From contig CAMOWP010000030.1 of the NCBI GenBank assembly GCA_946628455.1, forward strand, positions 1-15,424: DNA of 15,424 bases, written 5' to 3'. A program made the translations under genes and the position numbers. The notes under the pieces were generated by a model, which saw only the letters and a list, made by a program, of their open reading frames with translations, was not told where the DNA came from and searched no databases. Of this stretch, positions 5,262 to 12,317 are shown in pieces. The number at the start of each line of letters is the position of its first letter. Positions within the stretch are counted from its first letter, which is position 1. This stretch comes from an uncultured Clostridia bacterium. GTDB taxonomy: Bacteria; Bacillota; Clostridia; Oscillospirales; Acutalibacteraceae.

Positions 5262-5705
5262 TTGGATTACAGAAAATTCGGAGAGACGTATTATATCAGG
5301 CTTGACAAGCACGATGAAATCATTTCATCAATACTGAAAATCTGCAAAGAGGAAGGGATTAATTCCGCAATTTTCAGCGGAATCGGCGGCTGCAGCAGGG
5401 CTGAAATTCAGACCTTTATTCCCGAAAAGGGCGAATTTGAAACCGACGAGGTTAGCGGAATGCTTGAGCTTGTATCCCTTAACGGAAATATAATTACCGA
5501 TGACGAGGGCAAGCTGTATCACCACACCCACGCCGCGTTTGCATACAAGGAAAACGAACAGCACTGCCACAGTGCAGGGCATATTAAATCTATTACCGTT
5601 TTATACACGGCGGAAATTGAGCTGAGACCTGTTATCGGCGGAACAATAAAAAGAAAGTTCAACCCCGAAACGGGAACGGGTCTCTGGGATTTTAAGGAAA
5701 TATAA
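5262..5705 (+). CDS. PPC (DUF296) domain protein, 147 residues
   Basis: A single-domain protein of the plant-and-prokaryote conserved (PPC/DUF296) family, which forms trimers. The prokaryotic role is poorly known, although related domains accompany AT-hook DNA-binding proteins in plants. Residues 27-46 (EEGINSAIFSGIGGCSRAEI) and the glycine/histidine core LNGNI...HHTHAAF (73-93) followed by HCHSAGHI (101-108) fit the family. His88, His90, His101, His103 and His107 could bind a metal, as in other members. The start is TTG at 5262, because GGAGGG at 5250-5255 lies 6 bases upstream and no ATG is suitably placed. It has its own promoter and is probably monocistronic. No AT-hook is present, so direct DNA binding is not shown. 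Confidence 0.85.
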   Translation: MDYRKFGETYYIRLDKHDEIISSILKICKEEGINSAIFSGIGGCSRAEIQTFIPEKGEFETDEVSGMLELVSLNGNIITDDEGKLYHHTHAAFAYKENEQHCHSAGHIKSITVLYTAEIELRPVIGGTIKRKFNPETGTGLWDFKEI

Positions 5706-5807
5706 AAACACCGGGAAGATTTTACGGATAAAAGAAATGGCGCATAATTGCTGCCGTTACTATTGCTGTTACAGCTGTTTAATCGTTAAAAAGAATCCCT
5801 ATCTTGT

Positions 5808-5837
5808 CAGCGCCTCGCCTTGCATGGCGCTGTTTTT
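5808..5837 (+). terminator. Intrinsic terminator before lexA
   Basis: CAGCGCC (5808-5814) pairs with GGCGCTG (5826-5832), an 11-base loop, then TTTTT (5833-5837). It separates the PPC gene from lexA. The preceding 5706-5807 contains a short hydrophobic reading (RIIAAVTIAVTAV then stop, about 5740-5785) that looks like a signal-peptide remnant but has no start codon. Confidence 0.75.
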
Positions 5838-5850
5838 ATAGCACATTCGT

Positions 5851-5879
5851 TTGACATTGCAGAGCATATATGCTAAAAT
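5851..5879 (+). promoter_or_regulatory. lexA: lexA promoter with 12-base palindrome in the spacer
   Basis: TTGACA (5851-5856), 17 bases, TAAAAT (5874-5879), with TGC before the -10. The spacer carries AGCATATATGCT (5863-5874), a perfect palindrome touching the -10 box. Its position is right for an autoregulatory LexA operator. The sequence is unlike the GAACNNNNGTTC box of Bacillus, and no such box is found nearby. Confidence 0.7.
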
Positions 5880-5909
5880 ATTATAAATAAATGCATAAGG
5901 GGTTTGCTT

Positions 5910-6506
5910 ATGGAAAAACTAACTAAAACTCAGCAGAAGGTGTTTAATTACATCAAAGAGATTATAGACGAAAGAGGCGTTGCTCCGTCTGTCCGCGAAA
6001 TCGGCGCGGCTGTTGGGCTTAAATCGACCTCAACCGTTCAGTACAACCTCAACGCGCTTGAGGAGCTCGGTTACATTGAGCGTGATTCACAGCTTAAAAG
6101 AACTATAAGAATCTGCAAGGGAGGAATCCGCCCCGCTCACGTTCCGCTTGTGGGTACTGTTACGGCGGGCGTTCCGATTCTCGCTGTTGAAACGATTGAA
6201 GATTACATCCCCGTTCCGATTGACCAGAGAGGGCGCAGCCTTTTTGCGCTCAGAATCAAGGGCGAATCCATGATAAACGCGGGAATTCTTGACGGCGATA
6301 TCGTTATTGTTGAGCAGACTCCGAGCGCGGAAAACGGAGATATAGTTGTTGCCCTGATTGACGACGAGGCAACGGTTAAGCGTTTTTACAGGGAAAACGG
6401 CCATTTCCGCCTTCAGCCTGAGAATGACAGCTTTGAGCCGATTATCGTAAGCGAGCTTGCTATTCTCGGCAAAGTAATTTCACTTATCAGAAATTATGAA
6501 TTCTGA
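5910..6506 (+). CDS. lexA: LexA SOS repressor
   Basis: LexA represses DNA-repair genes and cuts itself when RecA filaments form on damaged DNA. This 198-residue protein has the winged helix at 1-66 (SVREIGAAVGL, then the STSTVQYNL region) and the peptidase half at 75-198. The self-cleavage bond is A86-G87 (VGTVTAGVP), the nucleophile is Ser120 (KGESM) and the general base is Lys157 (ATVKRF), matching the E. coli Ala84-Gly85/Ser119/Lys156 pattern. The ATG at 5910 is chosen because AAGGGG (5897-5902) lies 7 bases upstream; an in-frame TTG at 5904 is too close to it. The recognition-helix region STSTVQYNL differs from the SSSTVHGHL I recall for B. subtilis, which may fit the unusual palindrome in its promoter. 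Confidence 0.97.
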   Translation: MEKLTKTQQKVFNYIKEIIDERGVAPSVREIGAAVGLKSTSTVQYNLNALEELGYIERDSQLKRTIRICKGGIRPAHVPLVGTVTAGVPILAVETIEDYIPVPIDQRGRSLFALRIKGESMINAGILDGDIVIVEQTPSAENGDIVVALIDDEATVKRFYRENGHFRLQPENDSFEPIIVSELAILGKVISLIRNYEF

Positions 6507-6509
6507 TAG

Positions 6510-6538
6510 TTGAATTATCTGCTTTTATATGATAAAAT
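6510..6538 (+). promoter_or_regulatory. Promoter between lexA and mrp
   Basis: TTGAAT (6510-6515), a 17-base spacer and TAAAAT (6533-6538) preceded by TGA (extended -10) lie in the 66-base gap after the lexA stop. It would let the Fe-S carrier gene be expressed independently of LexA control. Confidence 0.55.
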
Positions 6539-6572
6539 TGTTTAAATTTTTAAATCAGGAGAGTTAATTAAA

Positions 6573-7388
6573 ATGAGCGAATGCAATCACGACTGCTCAA
6601 GCTGTTCATCCAACTGCGCTGACAGAACTCAGCCGCAGAGCTTTCAGCAGCCAATGAACAAATTTTCAAACATAAAAAAGGTTATAGGCGTTGTTTCGGG
6701 CAAGGGCGGAGTTGGCAAAAGCCTCGTTACCTGTATGCTCGCTTCAAAGGCGCAAAAGGCGGGGCTTAAGGTCGGTATTCTTGACGCCGACGTAACGGGC
6801 CCTTCCGTTCCCAAATCCTTTGGAATAACAACAAAGGCGCTTCAGGATGAAAACGGTCTTTTGCCGACTGTTACTGACAGCGGAATCAAAATGATGAGCA
6901 TAAACCTTCTTCTTGAGAATGAAAACGCGCCCGTTGTATGGAGAGGACCCGTTATCAGCGGAGTTATTCAGCAGTTCTGGAGCGACGTTTGCTGGGGAGA
7001 GCTTGATTACCTTTTCGTTGATATGCCTCCCGGAACGGGAGACGTTGCGCTGACTGTATTTCAGTCCCTTCCGGTTGACGGAATCGTTATTGTTTCTACC
7101 CCGCAGGACCTTGTTAAAATGATAGTTAACAAGGCGTATAATATGGCTCAGCTTATGAACGTTCCCGTTCTCGGTCTTATTGAAAATATGAGCTGTTTCG
7201 TTTGCCCTGACTGCGGCAAAAAGCACAGCATTTTCGGCGAATCGCAGATAGACGAAACTGCCGCCGAGCTCAACGTTCCCGTGCTTGCGAAGCTGCCTAT
7301 TGACCCCGAAAACGCAAAGCTTGTTGACGCGGGCAGAGTTGAGGATATCAAATGCCCCGAGCTTGATGAATTTATAAGCGCACTTTAA
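6573..7388 (+). CDS. mrp: Mrp/Nbp35-family Fe-S cluster carrier ATPase
   Basis: A cytosolic P-loop ATPase that carries or assembles iron-sulfur clusters for other proteins. The deviant Walker A is GKGGVGKS at 43-50, followed by DADVTGPS (71-78) and the switch-like DMPPGTGD (150-157). The bridging cluster ligands are C211 and C214 (CPDC), with an extra C208. The N terminus carries a second cysteine group, C4-x3-C8-x2-C11-x3-C15, like the extra cluster site of eukaryotic Nbp35. The DUF59 domain that begins many bacterial Mrp proteins is missing. At 271 residues it is normal for this short form. Ribosome binding site AGGAGAG (6557-6563) precedes the ATG by 9 bases. Its client proteins cannot be read from the neighbours. 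Confidence 0.92.
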   Translation: MSECNHDCSSCSSNCADRTQPQSFQQPMNKFSNIKKVIGVVSGKGGVGKSLVTCMLASKAQKAGLKVGILDADVTGPSVPKSFGITTKALQDENGLLPTVTDSGIKMMSINLLLENENAPVVWRGPVISGVIQQFWSDVCWGELDYLFVDMPPGTGDVALTVFQSLPVDGIVIVSTPQDLVKMIVNKAYNMAQLMNVPVLGLIENMSCFVCPDCGKKHSIFGESQIDETAAELNVPVLAKLPIDPENAKLVDAGRVEDIKCPELDEFISAL

Positions 7389-7400
7389 GAGGTGACAGCA

Positions 7401-7898
7401 ATGCCAAAAAGAAACGATTATATTTCATGGGATGAATACTTTATGGGCGTTTCCCTGCTCTCTGCTATGAGAAGCAAGGACCCGAGCACTCAGGTAGGCG
7501 CCTGCATTGTAAGCGATGAAAACAAAATTATGTCAGTTGGCTACAACGGCTTTCCGCGCGGTTGCAGCGACGATGAGTTCCCCTGGGAACGCAGCGCCGA
7601 AAACTCAAACGACACAAAATATCCGTTTGTTTGCCACGCAGAGCTTAACGCAATTTTAAACGCGGGCGGCCAGGACCTCAGGGGCGCAAGAATTTTTGTT
7701 GCGCTTTTCCCGTGCAACGAATGCGCAAAGGCAATTATTCAAAGCGGAATCAGGGAGGTTGTTTACATATCCGATAAGTACGCCGACACCCCTGCAACAA
7801 AAGCGAGCAAAATGATGTTTGAGGCTGCAGGAGTTAAGCTCACTCACTTTAAGAGCGACAAAACAATCGCCATTTCCTTTGACGAGGCTGAGGTTTAA
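7401..7898 (+). CDS. dCMP deaminase (ComEB family)
   Basis: A zinc enzyme that deaminates dCMP to dUMP, feeding thymidylate synthesis. The catalytic HAE is at 79-81 (CHAELNAIL) and the zinc cysteines are C105 and C108 (PCNEC). The N-terminal DPSTQVGACIV (27-37) and GYNGFPRG (47-54) are typical of the family. At 165 residues it is close to the usual length, and the acidic insertion before HAE fits the dCMP-specific form rather than free-base deaminases. The ATG at 7401 is preferred, with AGAGGTG (7388-7394) 6 bases upstream. An in-frame GTG at 7392 lies inside that ribosome binding site. It starts 12 bases after mrp, so the two are co-transcribed. Confidence 0.93.
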   Translation: MPKRNDYISWDEYFMGVSLLSAMRSKDPSTQVGACIVSDENKIMSVGYNGFPRGCSDDEFPWERSAENSNDTKYPFVCHAELNAILNAGGQDLRGARIFVALFPCNECAKAIIQSGIREVVYISDKYADTPATKASKMMFEAAGVKLTHFKSDKTIAISFDEAEV

Positions 7899-7909
7899 TA
7901 CATACCCGT

Positions 7910-8509
7910 ATGAAGCAGATTGACATATACGATTTTGACAAAACGATTATCCCCTATGATTCGGGAACAAAATTTGCCTTTTACTGCCTCACCCGCTATC
8001 CGTGGTGTTTTCCGATAGCTCCGATAGTGGGTATATTTGCGTTGCTCGGAATTACGGGCGTAATCAGCTGGAAGGCGTTTAAAAAAATCTGCTTCTCGTT
8101 TATGCCGTTTATCCCGCGAAGGAAGGCGATTAAGGGCTTCTGGGACAGGCACGAAAAGGATATTTACCCCTGGTTTAAGGAGAGGCCGCGCGAGGCGCTC
8201 GTAATAAGCGCCAGCCCCGATTTTCTCCTTGAGGAGATACAGAAAAGAATCGGCTTTGAGGGGCTGATTTGCACCCGCCACAACCCGAAAACAGGCGCAA
8301 TAATCGGCGAAAACTGCGCAAGGCAGGAAAAGGTTAACAGATTTTATGAAGAAATTGAGCAGAGCGAATACAGGGTAATTGACGTTTACTCAGACTCTCT
8401 TAAAAACGACCGACCAATTTTCTCACTTGCAACAAATAAATGCTATCACATTGTTGACGGCAAAAGGAACGAATTCATATATTCTCAGAGGTTCAGCGAG
8501 GACTCATAA
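7910..8509 (+). CDS. HAD-superfamily phosphatase (subclass IB-like) with a membrane segment
   Basis: A 199-residue phosphohydrolase. Motif I is DFDKT (8-12; nucleophile D8, acid D10), motif II ISAS (99-102), motif III Lys141 and motif IV SDSLKND (161-167). The cap between motifs I and II contains a hydrophobic stretch at about 30-53 (FPIAPIVGIFALLGITGVIS), suggesting membrane contact. That layout recalls PgpC-like phosphatidylglycerophosphatases and other SerB-like enzymes, but the substrate is not certain. It follows dCMP deaminase by 11 bases. The ribosome binding site is weak: a GAGG within the end of the upstream gene, about 14 bases from the ATG, so translation may depend on coupling. 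Its stop is directly followed by the next ATG. Confidence 0.82.
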   Translation: MKQIDIYDFDKTIIPYDSGTKFAFYCLTRYPWCFPIAPIVGIFALLGITGVISWKAFKKICFSFMPFIPRRKAIKGFWDRHEKDIYPWFKERPREALVISASPDFLLEEIQKRIGFEGLICTRHNPKTGAIIGENCARQEKVNRFYEEIEQSEYRVIDVYSDSLKNDRPIFSLATNKCYHIVDGKRNEFIYSQRFSEDS

Positions 8510-9784
8510 ATGAAATATTTTTTAAGAATTATTCTGGCGCTTGTAATTGCCGCCGCTGTAATTACGGGAGTTTACTATTACACAAACGATAAAACGCTTC
8601 CCGGGCAGAAGGGCGAGGTTATTCTGACAACCGCTACCAAGCCTGCCGCAACGGAAAAATACGAAGCGCGGACTCTTATTGCAAGCCTTGATAAATATGA
8701 TTTCAAGCTTTACAAGAGCGGCGCAAGCGTTATTATTGAGCACAAGGACAACGAGTTCACCTTTGATAACTGGAGCAAGGTTATTGACGAGGAAACGCCG
8801 AAAATGTACTATTCTGACTTTGACGGCGACGGCGAAAAGGAGCTTGTTATCCGCGCTGTCAGCGGCCAGGACGAGAGCACAAAGGAATATGTTTACGAGC
8901 TTTATATCCTGAATCCGAAGGAGGGCAAGAAGGAGGATTATGACGTTCTTCTTGTTTCACAGGATACCTGGCGCACGGTTCTTGATGACCAGGTAACAGA
9001 GGAGCTCAGCCAGCTTAAATCCTGCAGCAAGGTGCTTCAGTTTGTTATGGATTCAAAGGGCTCGCCGATTGCATATAACAGCGAAACGGGTATCGCCGAA
9101 AGCGCTGCATACGTTGGCTACGCAAAGGCGCTTCAGGATGACAACGGAAAATATATGAGCCTTTTCGGCTGGCAGAAAAGCAAGGGGCTTTTCACAATTG
9201 ACGAGGATAACAACATAAAGGTTGAGGTTGAATGCATCGCAACATATGACGAATCTCACATCGTTCAGGACCTCGGCAAAATCTATTTCGGCCTCACCGT
9301 CAGCAAGGACAACAAGCTTTCCGTTATCCCTAAATCTATGTACTTTGAGCCAAATGAAAAATTCAGGGTTGCTGACCCGACCGAAACTGCCAAAAAGAAC
9401 TGGACCTTCACAAGAAACAACGCCTTCACTCCAAAGGACGGCGGCGCAATCAGCTGGGCAAAATACAGCTTTAAAATTGATAAAAAGGTAATAACCGACA
9501 CCGAGGATTTAGCTAAAGAGGAAACCGATATAAAGTACATCAAAAGCTTTACGATGACTCAGGCGGATATTCTTCTCACCGCGGCTGACGGCTACACCTT
9601 CTCAGAGGACCCTGTTAAAAAGGGCGATTATTCGGTTACAATCAACAAGGGTAAAAAGGACGAATATGAAATATCCTACACGGCGAGAATAAGTAAGGAC
9701 GCAAAATCCGTCAGAATTACCTTTGACAAGACCTATGACCAGAAAAAAATCAAAACCGTAGACATAAGCTACGGCTCAAGATAA
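8510..9784 (+). CDS. Membrane-anchored extracytoplasmic protein of unknown function
   Basis: The 424-residue protein starts with a signal anchor (MKYFLRIILALVIAAAVITG) with no lipobox cysteine, then a Thr/Ala/Pro linker to about residue 50, and a large hydrophilic outside part. DFDGDGEKELVIRA (103-116) is an EF-hand-like/FG-GAP-like calcium loop often seen in secreted Clostridia proteins, here followed by beta-rich sequence (VYELYILNPKEG). The C-terminal 100 residues are Lys/Asp-rich beta strands, perhaps a separate domain. The ATG follows the HAD stop codon without a gap, and GAGGA lies about 9 bases upstream. Function unknown. Sharing a transcript with a HAD phosphatase hints at an envelope role, but that is weak inference. 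Confidence 0.8.
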   Translation: MKYFLRIILALVIAAAVITGVYYYTNDKTLPGQKGEVILTTATKPAATEKYEARTLIASLDKYDFKLYKSGASVIIEHKDNEFTFDNWSKVIDEETPKMYYSDFDGDGEKELVIRAVSGQDESTKEYVYELYILNPKEGKKEDYDVLLVSQDTWRTVLDDQVTEELSQLKSCSKVLQFVMDSKGSPIAYNSETGIAESAAYVGYAKALQDDNGKYMSLFGWQKSKGLFTIDEDNNIKVEVECIATYDESHIVQDLGKIYFGLTVSKDNKLSVIPKSMYFEPNEKFRVADPTETAKKNWTFTRNNAFTPKDGGAISWAKYSFKIDKKVITDTEDLAKEETDIKYIKSFTMTQADILLTAADGYTFSEDPVKKGDYSVTINKGKKDEYEISYTARISKDAKSVRITFDKTYDQKKIKTVDISYGSR

Positions 9785-9793
9785 TATTCAGAT

Positions 9794-10270
9794 ATGGGCA
9801 AAAAGGAAGACAAGACAAACGTTATGCGGGTGCTTGACCAAAGGAAGATTGAATACTCGCACTTTGAATATGACAATATGACAACCAATGCGCTTGAGGT
9901 TGCAAGGGGCATAGGCACGGCACCCGAGCACCTTTACAAAACGCTTGTAACAACGGGGAAATCGGGCGAGCACTATGTTTTTATGGTCCCTGCGACAAAC
10001 GAGCTTGACCTCAAAAAGGCTGCTAAGGCTGTCGGCGAAAAGAGCATTGAAATGCTGCCGCAAAAGGAGCTGCTTCCGCTAACGGGCTACGTGCACGGAG
10101 GCTGCTCGCCAATCGGGATGAAAAAGCAGTTTAAAACCACTATTCACAAAAACGCTGAAAGCGCAGAAAAAATAACCTTTTCCGCCGGCAGAATCGGCAG
10201 GCAGGTTGGGTGCTCGCCGAAGGCGCTTGAAAAGGTTATCGACCTCAATTATTCAGATATAGTCAAATAA
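9794..10270 (+). CDS. ybaK: YbaK/EbsC-type aminoacyl-tRNA deacylase
   Basis: Members hydrolyse misacylated tRNA, typically Cys-tRNA(Pro), as a trans-editing step after prolyl-tRNA synthetase. The 158-residue length is typical. APEHLYKTLVT (43-53) holds the family lysine (K49, matching K46 of E. coli YbaK), and HGGCSPIGMKK and GRIGRQVGCSP are the glycine-rich signatures. The start at 9794 keeps the KTNVMRVLDQ leader common in Firmicutes members. No good Shine-Dalgarno is present, so coupling to the upstream gene, which ends 9 bases earlier, is likely. Confidence 0.93.
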   Translation: MGKKEDKTNVMRVLDQRKIEYSHFEYDNMTTNALEVARGIGTAPEHLYKTLVTTGKSGEHYVFMVPATNELDLKKAAKAVGEKSIEMLPQKELLPLTGYVHGGCSPIGMKKQFKTTIHKNAESAEKITFSAGRIGRQVGCSPKALEKVIDLNYSDIVK

Positions 10271-10280
10271 GGAGCTTGCT

Positions 10281-10619
10281 ATGGCTTTATCACCTTTATT
10301 CATTCTTTACATCGTTATAGTTTTCTCATTTTTCGTAACCTCGGCGTTTATGTTTTTCCCGAAGGGCGACGAAAGAGTTCACCTTATATTTTTCTGGCTT
10401 GCGTGCGCGCTTTCGCTGCTTGTAACCTTTATCAACGCAACGGCACTCCCCGCCTCATCAGAATATACGGATAAAATTATTCTCGCCTGGTGCGGGCTGA
10501 TTTTCACCGCGCTCGGAGTAATAATCCGAATGCTCAAGGGCAAAACAAACGCGGTTGCAAACATTTTTGTTATGGTTGCAACTGTTTACGGCTGCGTTGG
10601 TTATTTCCTTTTCAGCTGA
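10281..10619 (+). CDS. Small membrane protein, four predicted segments
   Basis: The 112 residues are mostly hydrophobic, with four likely membrane helices at about 5-27, 35-55, 65-85 and 91-111, and short charged loops (FPKGDERVH, RMLKGKTN). TAAGGAG at 10268-10274 includes the ybaK stop and lies 6 bases before the ATG, so it is co-translated with ybaK. I do not recognise the family. Its last 19 bases overlap the end of the convergent ATP-grasp gene, and no terminator separates them. Confidence 0.8.
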   Translation: MALSPLFILYIVIVFSFFVTSAFMFFPKGDERVHLIFFWLACALSLLVTFINATALPASSEYTDKIILAWCGLIFTALGVIIRMLKGKTNAVANIFVMVATVYGCVGYFLFS

Positions 10620-11326
10620 TTTACATAATCCGCAAAAAGGCCGAGGATATCAATTTCGGCTTTTGCATAGACCATTCTCGCGCCGACTGTATCCTCAAGC
10701 TCGTTGAAAACGATTTTACCCCCGTTAAAAACAAAATCAATTCCGTAATAATCTCCTTTGACAAGGGAGATTATTTTTTTTACCTTTTTTGTTTCCTCAT
10801 CGCTGAGCACATAAGGTATCGCCTCGCCGCCGAGGCAAAAATTCGAGCGGAAATCCGTTTTGCTGACTCTTAAGATTGACGTTACTATTTTACCCCCGAG
10901 CACCCAGATTCTGAGGTCCCGCCCCAAATCCGAGGCAGGTCTCTGGCAAACCTGAGCTTCGTCATATTCGGCGGGGTCGCTACACATAACAACGCCCTGA
11001 CCGCCGTGGGAATTTTTCGGCTTTTTAACAAACGGAACGCCTTTATATCTTGTTTCCATAATCTCTATTCCGTTTTGCTCCATAAAATCGTAGCACGCCT
11101 GCTTATCATTTGCAAGGCGCGAAAAGGAGGAGGGATTCAAAACACGGATTCCTCTTTTTTCAAAGCGCTCGGCAACGGTGTAATCGTTAGTTCTGTTAAT
11201 AACAAGCTGTGCTTCTCCGTCATAATCGGGAGTAGCAAGCACCGCGCCGGTTTCGCTGCATATTTTATTTACGGCAAAGGCGTTTCGCTTCGCTTCCTCT
11301 TCAGAATAAATTAAAACCGTTTTCAT
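10601..11326 (-). CDS. RimK-like ATP-grasp ligase, second of a pair
   Basis: ATP-grasp enzymes join a carboxylate to an amine through an acyl phosphate. This 241-residue protein shows the ATP-binding lysine and glycine loop FVKKPKNSHGGQG (99-111), RDLRIWVLGGKIV (136-148), the basic loop TDFRSNFCLGGE (157-168) and the metal-binding region GIDFVF...IVFNELEDTVGARM (195-218). The usual E-x-N metal motif is replaced by NELED, a form I have seen in other Clostridia members. The preATP domain is short. Its ATG overlaps the stop of the upstream ATP-grasp gene as ATGA, so the two are translationally coupled and may act in sequence or as a complex. The substrate is unknown; no peptide precursor or LysW-like carrier is visible next to them. 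Confidence 0.85.
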   Translation of the reverse strand: MKTVLIYSEEEAKRNAFAVNKICSETGAVLATPDYDGEAQLVINRTNDYTVAERFEKRGIRVLNPSSFSRLANDKQACYDFMEQNGIEIMETRYKGVPFVKKPKNSHGGQGVVMCSDPAEYDEAQVCQRPASDLGRDLRIWVLGGKIVTSILRVSKTDFRSNFCLGGEAIPYVLSDEETKKVKKIISLVKGDYYGIDFVFNGGKIVFNELEDTVGARMVYAKAEIDILGLFADYVNQLKRK

Positions 11327-12135
11327 ATCGTCTGAATTATCTGTTCAAAAATGCTCTCTGCAGCGTCAATTCCCGTTGCGTTCATAAGATTTATAATATG
11401 CGCGTTTGAATTGACCTCGCAGACGAGAGAATGGTCCAGAATATCAACGCCGCCGAAATCAAGCCCGAGCACGGCGCAGGCTTTTACGGCAATGTTGAAT
11501 TCCGTATTAGTCGGAGTATACGGCTCCGCAACGCCGCCGTTTGTTATGTTTGAGCGGAAATCCTTTGTGTTTATTCTTCTCATCGCCGCAACGCATCTTC
11601 CGCCCACCATCTCAAGGCGCACGTCCTCGTTTCCGTTTTCAATATATTTCTGAAGCAGAAAGGGCTTGTCGCCGATATGGGAACGCACCTCTTCAACCGT
11701 TTTGCACAGAAAGACCTGCTCGCCGAAGGAGCCGAAGCACTCCTTGAAAACAACCGGAAGCCCGAGCCTTTCAACAGCCGATTTAACGAATTCAGTGTAA
11801 TCTGTTTTTATGTATGTAAACGGCGCGATATATGTTTCGGGCTGGGGCACAACGCCCTCAAGGGTGAGATACGTTTTTGCCTTATCATCGCACAGCTCAA
11901 TTGAGCGTGCAGAATTATAAACGGGAATTCCGAGGTTTTCAAGGTGCTTTGCAAGGTTGACGTCCTTATCCCAGAAAAGGACAAAATCGGGCTTTTCCTC
12001 ACAGAAAAGCATTTCCTCGTTTGTTTTTGTTTTAAGCTCGATTCCCATTTTCGCAGCCGTAGCTTTAAGGTGTGCGTAAAGAGCGTCAAACTTTTCGCTT
12101 TTGAGATAGGCATTTACTACTAAAAATCCTGTCAT
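11323..12135 (-). CDS. RimK-like ATP-grasp ligase, first of a pair
   Basis: This 270-residue paralogue has a preATP domain at 1-90, the ATP loop VVFKECFGSFGEQVFL (128-143), LLQKYIENGNEDVRLEMVGG (160-179), the basic loop TKDFRSNITNGG (190-201) and a standard metal motif, D231 with CEVNSN (239-244). It therefore looks fully active, whereas its partner has a changed metal site. GGTGAG about 5 bases before the ATG serves as ribosome binding site, and a strong promoter lies at 12169-12197. The fold group includes RimK, LysX and graspetide ligases. The lack of a carrier protein gene nearby leaves the substrate open: a small metabolite, a cofactor tail or a protein C terminus are all possible. Confidence 0.88.
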   Translation of the reverse strand: MTGFLVVNAYLKSEKFDALYAHLKATAAKMGIELKTKTNEEMLFCEEKPDFVLFWDKDVNLAKHLENLGIPVYNSARSIELCDDKAKTYLTLEGVVPQPETYIAPFTYIKTDYTEFVKSAVERLGLPVVFKECFGSFGEQVFLCKTVEEVRSHIGDKPFLLQKYIENGNEDVRLEMVGGRCVAAMRRINTKDFRSNITNGGVAEPYTPTNTEFNIAVKACAVLGLDFGGVDILDHSLVCEVNSNAHIINLMNATGIDAAESIFEQIIQTI

Positions 12136-12168
12136 TTTCTCACCAACTTTGTATGCTTTCTTAAATTT

Positions 12169-12197
12169 ATTATATCAAGGCGTATTGCTTTTATCAA
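12169..12197 (-). promoter_or_regulatory. Promoter of the ATP-grasp operon
   Basis: On the minus strand TTGATA (12192-12197) is 17 bases from consensus TATAAT (12169-12174), preceded by TGA (extended -10). It is divergent from the purine operon promoter region. Confidence 0.8.
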
Positions 12198-12259
12198 TGA
12201 AATAATGTAAAATAATTAATTGTTGACAATTATTAAAAACAATTAATTTGTAAACAATT
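12185..12259 (+). promoter_or_regulatory. Promoter and operator-like region of the purine genes
   Basis: One candidate promoter is TTGCTT (12185-12190), 17 bases, TAAAAT (12208-12213). A consensus TTGACA (12223-12228) also occurs but lacks a good -10. ATTAATTGTT (12215-12224) and AACAATTAAT (12238-12247) are an exact 10-base inverted repeat, and ACAATT occurs three times (12226, 12239, 12254). These could be operator half-sites. No purine riboswitch or Bacillus-type PurR box was seen. Confidence 0.45.
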
Positions 12260-12317
12260 TAAAGAGAGAATTAGCGAATTTTTTAAAAGGCGCAATTCAT
12301 CAAGGAGGGCAAGTGTT

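Noticed and set aside
5851..5909. A canonical GAACNNNNGTTC SOS box in front of lexA
   Set aside because: I looked and found none; only the AGCATATATGCT palindrome is there.
12136..12317. A purine riboswitch ahead of the purine genes
   Set aside because: The leader is AT-rich and lacks the three-helix junction core and an obvious terminator before the ribosome binding site.
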